Assembly: GCA_017457345.1 (NCBI GenBank)
Contig: JAFTHR010000087.1
Location: 1 to 6,417 of the forward strand
DNA: 6,417 nt
Reading direction: 5' to 3'
From: Clostridia bacterium
Lineage (GTDB): Bacteria; Bacillota; Clostridia; Christensenellales; Borkfalkiaceae
Part shown: positions 4,072-6,417 of the stretch, piece by piece
How the letters are laid out: each line of letters begins with the position of its first letter
Numbering within the stretch: the first letter of the stretch is position 1
Position numbers and translations under genes: made by a program
The notes under the pieces: model-generated
Database searches by the model: none
What the model was told of the DNA's origin: nothing
What the model saw: the letters and a program-made list of their open reading frames with translations, nothing else

Positions 4072-4577
4072 GAATTTATTCCTAACTTTTCCACGATTTC
4101 CCGTGCAATTTGCTCGGGTGTTTTTTTATCTACGTCTATCACGTACTCGGCAACGCGTTCGTAAGTCTCGCCTCTCTCTCCAAGCAAGCGCTCTATTTTG
4201 CTTTCCAACCGCTCTTCGCCCTCTAAAAGAGGGCGTTCGCTCTCTCCTTTGAGCCTTTTTACGAGCGTTTCTTTTTCTGCACGCAAATATACGAGCGCGC
4301 CGTTTTCCTTTAAAAAAGCAACGTTTTCGGGGTTTAAAACGAATCCTCCGCCCGTGGCTATAATCAGGTTTTTTTGCCTTGATAACGAGCGCGCCGTTTC
4401 CGTTTCTAATTCGCGGAAACGTCCTTCGCCAAACGTAGAAAAAATCTCTTTTATCGGGCCGTATTTTTTAACGATTTCCTCGTCTGTATCCACACGGCTT
4501 TTCCCCGTCAATCGCGAAAGGGCGAGCGCCACGGTCGTTTTCCCTGCGCCCATCATACCGAATAAAACGACGTTCAT
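4068..4577 (-). CDS. aroK: Shikimate kinase
   Basis: This enzyme phosphorylates shikimate at the 3-hydroxyl with ATP, the fifth step of the shikimate pathway, in the cytoplasm. The 169-aa length is typical. GMMGAGKTT (7-15) is the Walker A loop. Shikimate contacts are D32 (in VDTDEEI), R55 (in FRELE) and the GGG at 75-77. The lid arginine is R114 in ERPLL. The start is supported by AGGAG 5 bases upstream, which overlaps the aroQ stop codon. The spacing is 9 bases from aroQ, and the 3' end overlaps the dehydrogenase gene by 4 bases. Confidence 0.95.
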   Translation of the reverse strand: MNVVLFGMMGAGKTTVALALSRLTGKSRVDTDEEIVKKYGPIKEIFSTFGEGRFRELETETARSLSRQKNLIIATGGGFVLNPENVAFLKENGALVYLRAEKETLVKRLKGESERPLLEGEERLESKIERLLGERGETYERVAEYVIDVDKKTPEQIAREIVEKLGINS

Positions 4578-4586
4578 TTGCTCTCC

Positions 4587-5027
4587 TTATTTTTCTAGTA
4601 CGCTTTTTAACCCGGCAATCGCCGCCAAATAACTACCTTCGCCAAACCCGCAAACAACGCCTTTGCACACTTCGGATAAAACGCTTACGTTGCGGAAGTC
4701 TTCTCGAGCGTGCACATTCGAAATATGTACTTCGGCAACGGGGATGTTGATTGCCGCAACGGCGTCGCGAATGGCATAACTATAATGGGTGAACGCGCCG
4801 GCGTTGAGCAAAATACCGTCGCAGGACTTTTCAAGATACGCTTCGTGCAATTTCGAGCAGATCTCCCCTTCTAAATTACTTTGGTAAAACTCTACGCTAT
4901 CCCCCGCGCTTTCGCAATACGCTTTGATTTTTGCGTTGATATCTTCGAGCGTGCGCGTGCCGTAAACGCCTTGTTCGCGTTTCCCCGTCAAGTTCAAGTT
5001 TACTCCGTTGATAACTAAAAATCTCAT
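4587..5027 (-). CDS. aroQ: 3-Dehydroquinate dehydratase, type II
   Basis: The enzyme removes water from 3-dehydroquinate to give 3-dehydroshikimate (third pathway step) by the type II, flavodoxin-like, usually dodecameric form. The 146-aa length is typical. Catalytic and binding residues are present: R17 and Y22 in the mobile loop (GKREQGVYG), N75, H81 in FTHYSYAI, E99 and the general acid H101 in EVHISN, and R108/R112 in HAREDFR. The usual NGPNLNLLG at the N-terminus reads NGVNLNLTG here (P to V, L to T), a mild departure. AAGGAG lies 6 bases before the ATG. It sits 15 bases after aroE and 9 before aroK, so it is in the middle of the operon. Confidence 0.95.
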   Translation of the reverse strand: MRFLVINGVNLNLTGKREQGVYGTRTLEDINAKIKAYCESAGDSVEFYQSNLEGEICSKLHEAYLEKSCDGILLNAGAFTHYSYAIRDAVAAINIPVAEVHISNVHAREDFRNVSVLSEVCKGVVCGFGEGSYLAAIAGLKSVLEK

Positions 5028-5042
5028 GGTTTTCTCCTTGTT

Positions 5043-5852
5043 TTATTCCTTTAAATACTTTTCGTATAGCCGCTGGGCATACTCGCCGCTAGGCTCTATT
5101 CCTAGATACAAACAGTCGGCAAAGTAGGCTTGATAAAAGAGCATAGAAGCGCCGTTTATCGTGTTTAACCCGCACGATTTTGCCAAACGCAAAAACTCGC
5201 TTTCCGCCGGCGTGTAAATCAAATCCACCGCCGTTTCCTTACCCAAAAACGCTTGTTTGGATACGGGGGAAACGCCTTCCGTTTGATGCATCCCAACACC
5301 CGTACAATTCACAACGATTTCGCCTTGGAACGTTTCGGGATTTTCCACCGCTTGCAACCCTAACTCTTTACAAACGGATGCCAACTTTTCGGCGTTTCTT
5401 TGATAGGCGTACACGTTCGCGCCCGCGTTTTTGAGCGCGACTGCCGTACTTCTACCCGAGCCGCCCATGCCAAGCACGAGCACTCGCTTGCCGTTCACCG
5501 CAATCCCTGCGGCGGCAAGCATCTGCATAAAACCTAACCCGTCTGTATTATATCCCTTCTTCGTTGCCGTTAAAACGGTGTTTACCGCGCCGAAGTCGTT
5601 CGCCTGCCCTACCGTTTCGTTTAAATAGGACATTACGGAAAGTTTATACGGGATCGTCACGTTAAACCCGTCCGTTTCCGCAAGCAATCGTTTCACTTCG
5701 CTATCGAACCCGTCTGCATCCGTAGAAACGCAGCGATAGGCACAATCGACGCCCATTTCACGCAAAATGAACTTGTGTATCCGTTCGCTATCCGATTTCG
5801 ACACGTCCTTGCCGATAAGCCCTAAGCGCAACGTTTTTTTCTCTTGTTTCAA
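5043..5852 (-). CDS. aroE: Shikimate dehydrogenase
   Basis: It reduces 3-dehydroshikimate to shikimate, usually with NADPH. From a TTG at 5852 the product is 269 aa, the normal size. The catalytic-domain marks are SKSDSERIH (18-26), NVTIPYK with catalytic K70, GAVNTV (N91) and YNTDG (D104). The Rossmann loop is GMGGSGR (128-134), and the C-terminal NGASMLFYQAYFA holds the conserved Gln. Family members usually read HSLSP where this has SKSDS: the two substrate serines appear kept (S20, S22), but Pro is replaced by Glu. No ATG is available at the N-terminus. The open frame extends 38 codons back into aroA with non-AroE sequence. TTG at 5852, with GGG/AGG-rich sequence just upstream and 16 bases after the aroA stop, is the best choice; TTG at 5831 is the alternative. 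Confidence 0.92.
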   Translation of the reverse strand: MKQEKKTLRLGLIGKDVSKSDSERIHKFILREMGVDCAYRCVSTDADGFDSEVKRLLAETDGFNVTIPYKLSVMSYLNETVGQANDFGAVNTVLTATKKGYNTDGLGFMQMLAAAGIAVNGKRVLVLGMGGSGRSTAVALKNAGANVYAYQRNAEKLASVCKELGLQAVENPETFQGEIVVNCTGVGMHQTEGVSPVSKQAFLGKETAVDLIYTPAESEFLRLAKSCGLNTINGASMLFYQAYFADCLYLGIEPSGEYAQRLYEKYLKE

Positions 5853-5868
5853 ACCCTGCCCCGTCCTT

Positions 5869-6417
5869 TTAACCTTGATTGATATACGAAAAGAAATTCG
5901 GGAAGGAAATTGCGCAACACTCCGCGCCCTTAATCTCCCCGCCTTGTTCGCTGGCGGCAAGCGCAACTGCGCCCGTCATAGCAATGCGGTGGTCAAGATA
6001 ACTATCAATCGATCCGCCACGCATTTTTTTCTTACCCGTGATTACAAACCCATCTTCCGTTTCCTTGCAATCACCACCGATTGCATTGATGAGTTCCGCC
6101 GTCGTTTTAATCCGATCGCTTTCCTTTACGCGAAGTTCACCCGCGCCGCGAATATAACTCACACCGTCGGCATACGCACAAAGAAGGGCAACGAGCGGCA
6201 ACTCGTCTATCATAGACGGCACGTCTTCACGCCCAAGTTCAATAGCGCGCATATTCGATTTTTCCACCAAGATATCCGCCGTTTCTTCGCCGCCGGAAGT
6301 TCTTTTATTTTCAAGCGTGTATTTCACACCAAGCAAATCGAACGCCTTTAAAATGCCCGTTCTCGTGGGATTTACGCCAACGTTTTTACAAACCGTTTTG
6401 CCAAGCAACGCCCCTAG
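5869..6417 (-). CDS. aroA: EPSP synthase (3-phosphoshikimate 1-carboxyvinyltransferase), C-terminal part
   Basis: The enzyme joins phosphoenolpyruvate to shikimate 3-phosphate to make EPSP, the sixth pathway step and the glyphosate target. Only the last 182 codons are in the window; the gene continues past 6417 (a full protein is about 420-430 aa). Motifs seen in order are NPTRTG; EDVPSMIDELP with the catalytic aspartate (numbered 313 in E. coli); RVKESDRI, the EPSP synthase signature with the substrate-binding Lys and Glu; and YLDHRIAM. The glyphosate-determining N-terminal loops are outside the window, so class I or II cannot be decided here. It is the first gene seen of a leftward operon; upstream neighbours are unknown. 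Confidence 0.95.
   Translation of the reverse strand, partial: LGALLGKTVCKNVGVNPTRTGILKAFDLLGVKYTLENKRTSGGEETADILVEKSNMRAIELGREDVPSMIDELPLVALLCAYADGVSYIRGAGELRVKESDRIKTTAELINAIGGDCKETEDGFVITGKKKMRGGSIDSYLDHRIAMTGAVALAASEQGGEIKGAECCAISFPNFFSYINQG

Noticed and set aside
4198..4632. + strand open frames across the aro genes (for example 4198-4632 and 5767-6351)
   Set aside because: These are antisense shadows of aroK, aroQ, aroE and aroA, which have full motif sets and ribosome binding sites.
5853..5966. AroE with 38 extra N-terminal residues overlapping aroA
   Set aside because: The added residues are basic, unlike any AroE N-terminus, and arise from reading the aroA 3' end in another frame. 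TTG at 5852 gives the normal length.

Overview
The window looks like chromosomal DNA of a Bacillota (Firmicutes) bacterium, most likely an uncultured Clostridia-type anaerobe. The signs are strong AGGAGG-like ribosome binding sites, sigma-A-type promoters, short intergenic gaps with hairpin/T-run terminators, a cysteine desulfurase beside a Se/S-carrier-like (DUF3343) gene, and tightly packed aromatic biosynthesis genes. No rRNA or tRNA is present to place it better, so the lineage is an inference.

Region 1 (1-1160) has no intact protein gene. It is an accessory scar with three candidate short RNAs. One is a three-way-junction RNA on the + strand (28-118). The other two are on the - strand (1041-937 and 541-465), start from near-identical TTGACT-N17-TATAAT promoters and end at two unrelated terminators. 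The promoters are duplicated because a ~205-bp direct repeat (541-744 and 1041-1246) carries the 3' end of the DUF3343 gene plus its downstream promoter. Two fragments of unrecognised genes (173-449 and 745-924, + strand) and a 38-bp near-perfect inverted repeat with its own terminator hairpin (112-149 and 906-943) suggest decay of a mobile element or prophage that inserted next to the DUF3343 gene.

Region 2 (1161-2665) is a divergent pair. DUF3343 reads left and a class V aminotransferase-fold cysteine desulfurase reads right from face-to-face promoters in a 64-bp gap. The desulfurase ends at a strong, probably bidirectional terminator.

Region 3 (2668-3383) holds two small divergent genes of unknown function (103 and 107 aa) that share an 80-bp gap.

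Region 4 (3373-6417, - strand) is the 3' part of an aromatic (shikimate/chorismate) operon: aroA (C-terminal part only), aroE, aroQ (type II dehydroquinase), aroK, and a FabG-like short-chain dehydrogenase that overlaps aroK by ATGA. The four Aro enzymes cover dehydroquinate dehydration, dehydroshikimate reduction, shikimate phosphorylation and EPSP formation. The operon's apparent terminator lies inside the coding sequence of the convergent 107-aa gene.
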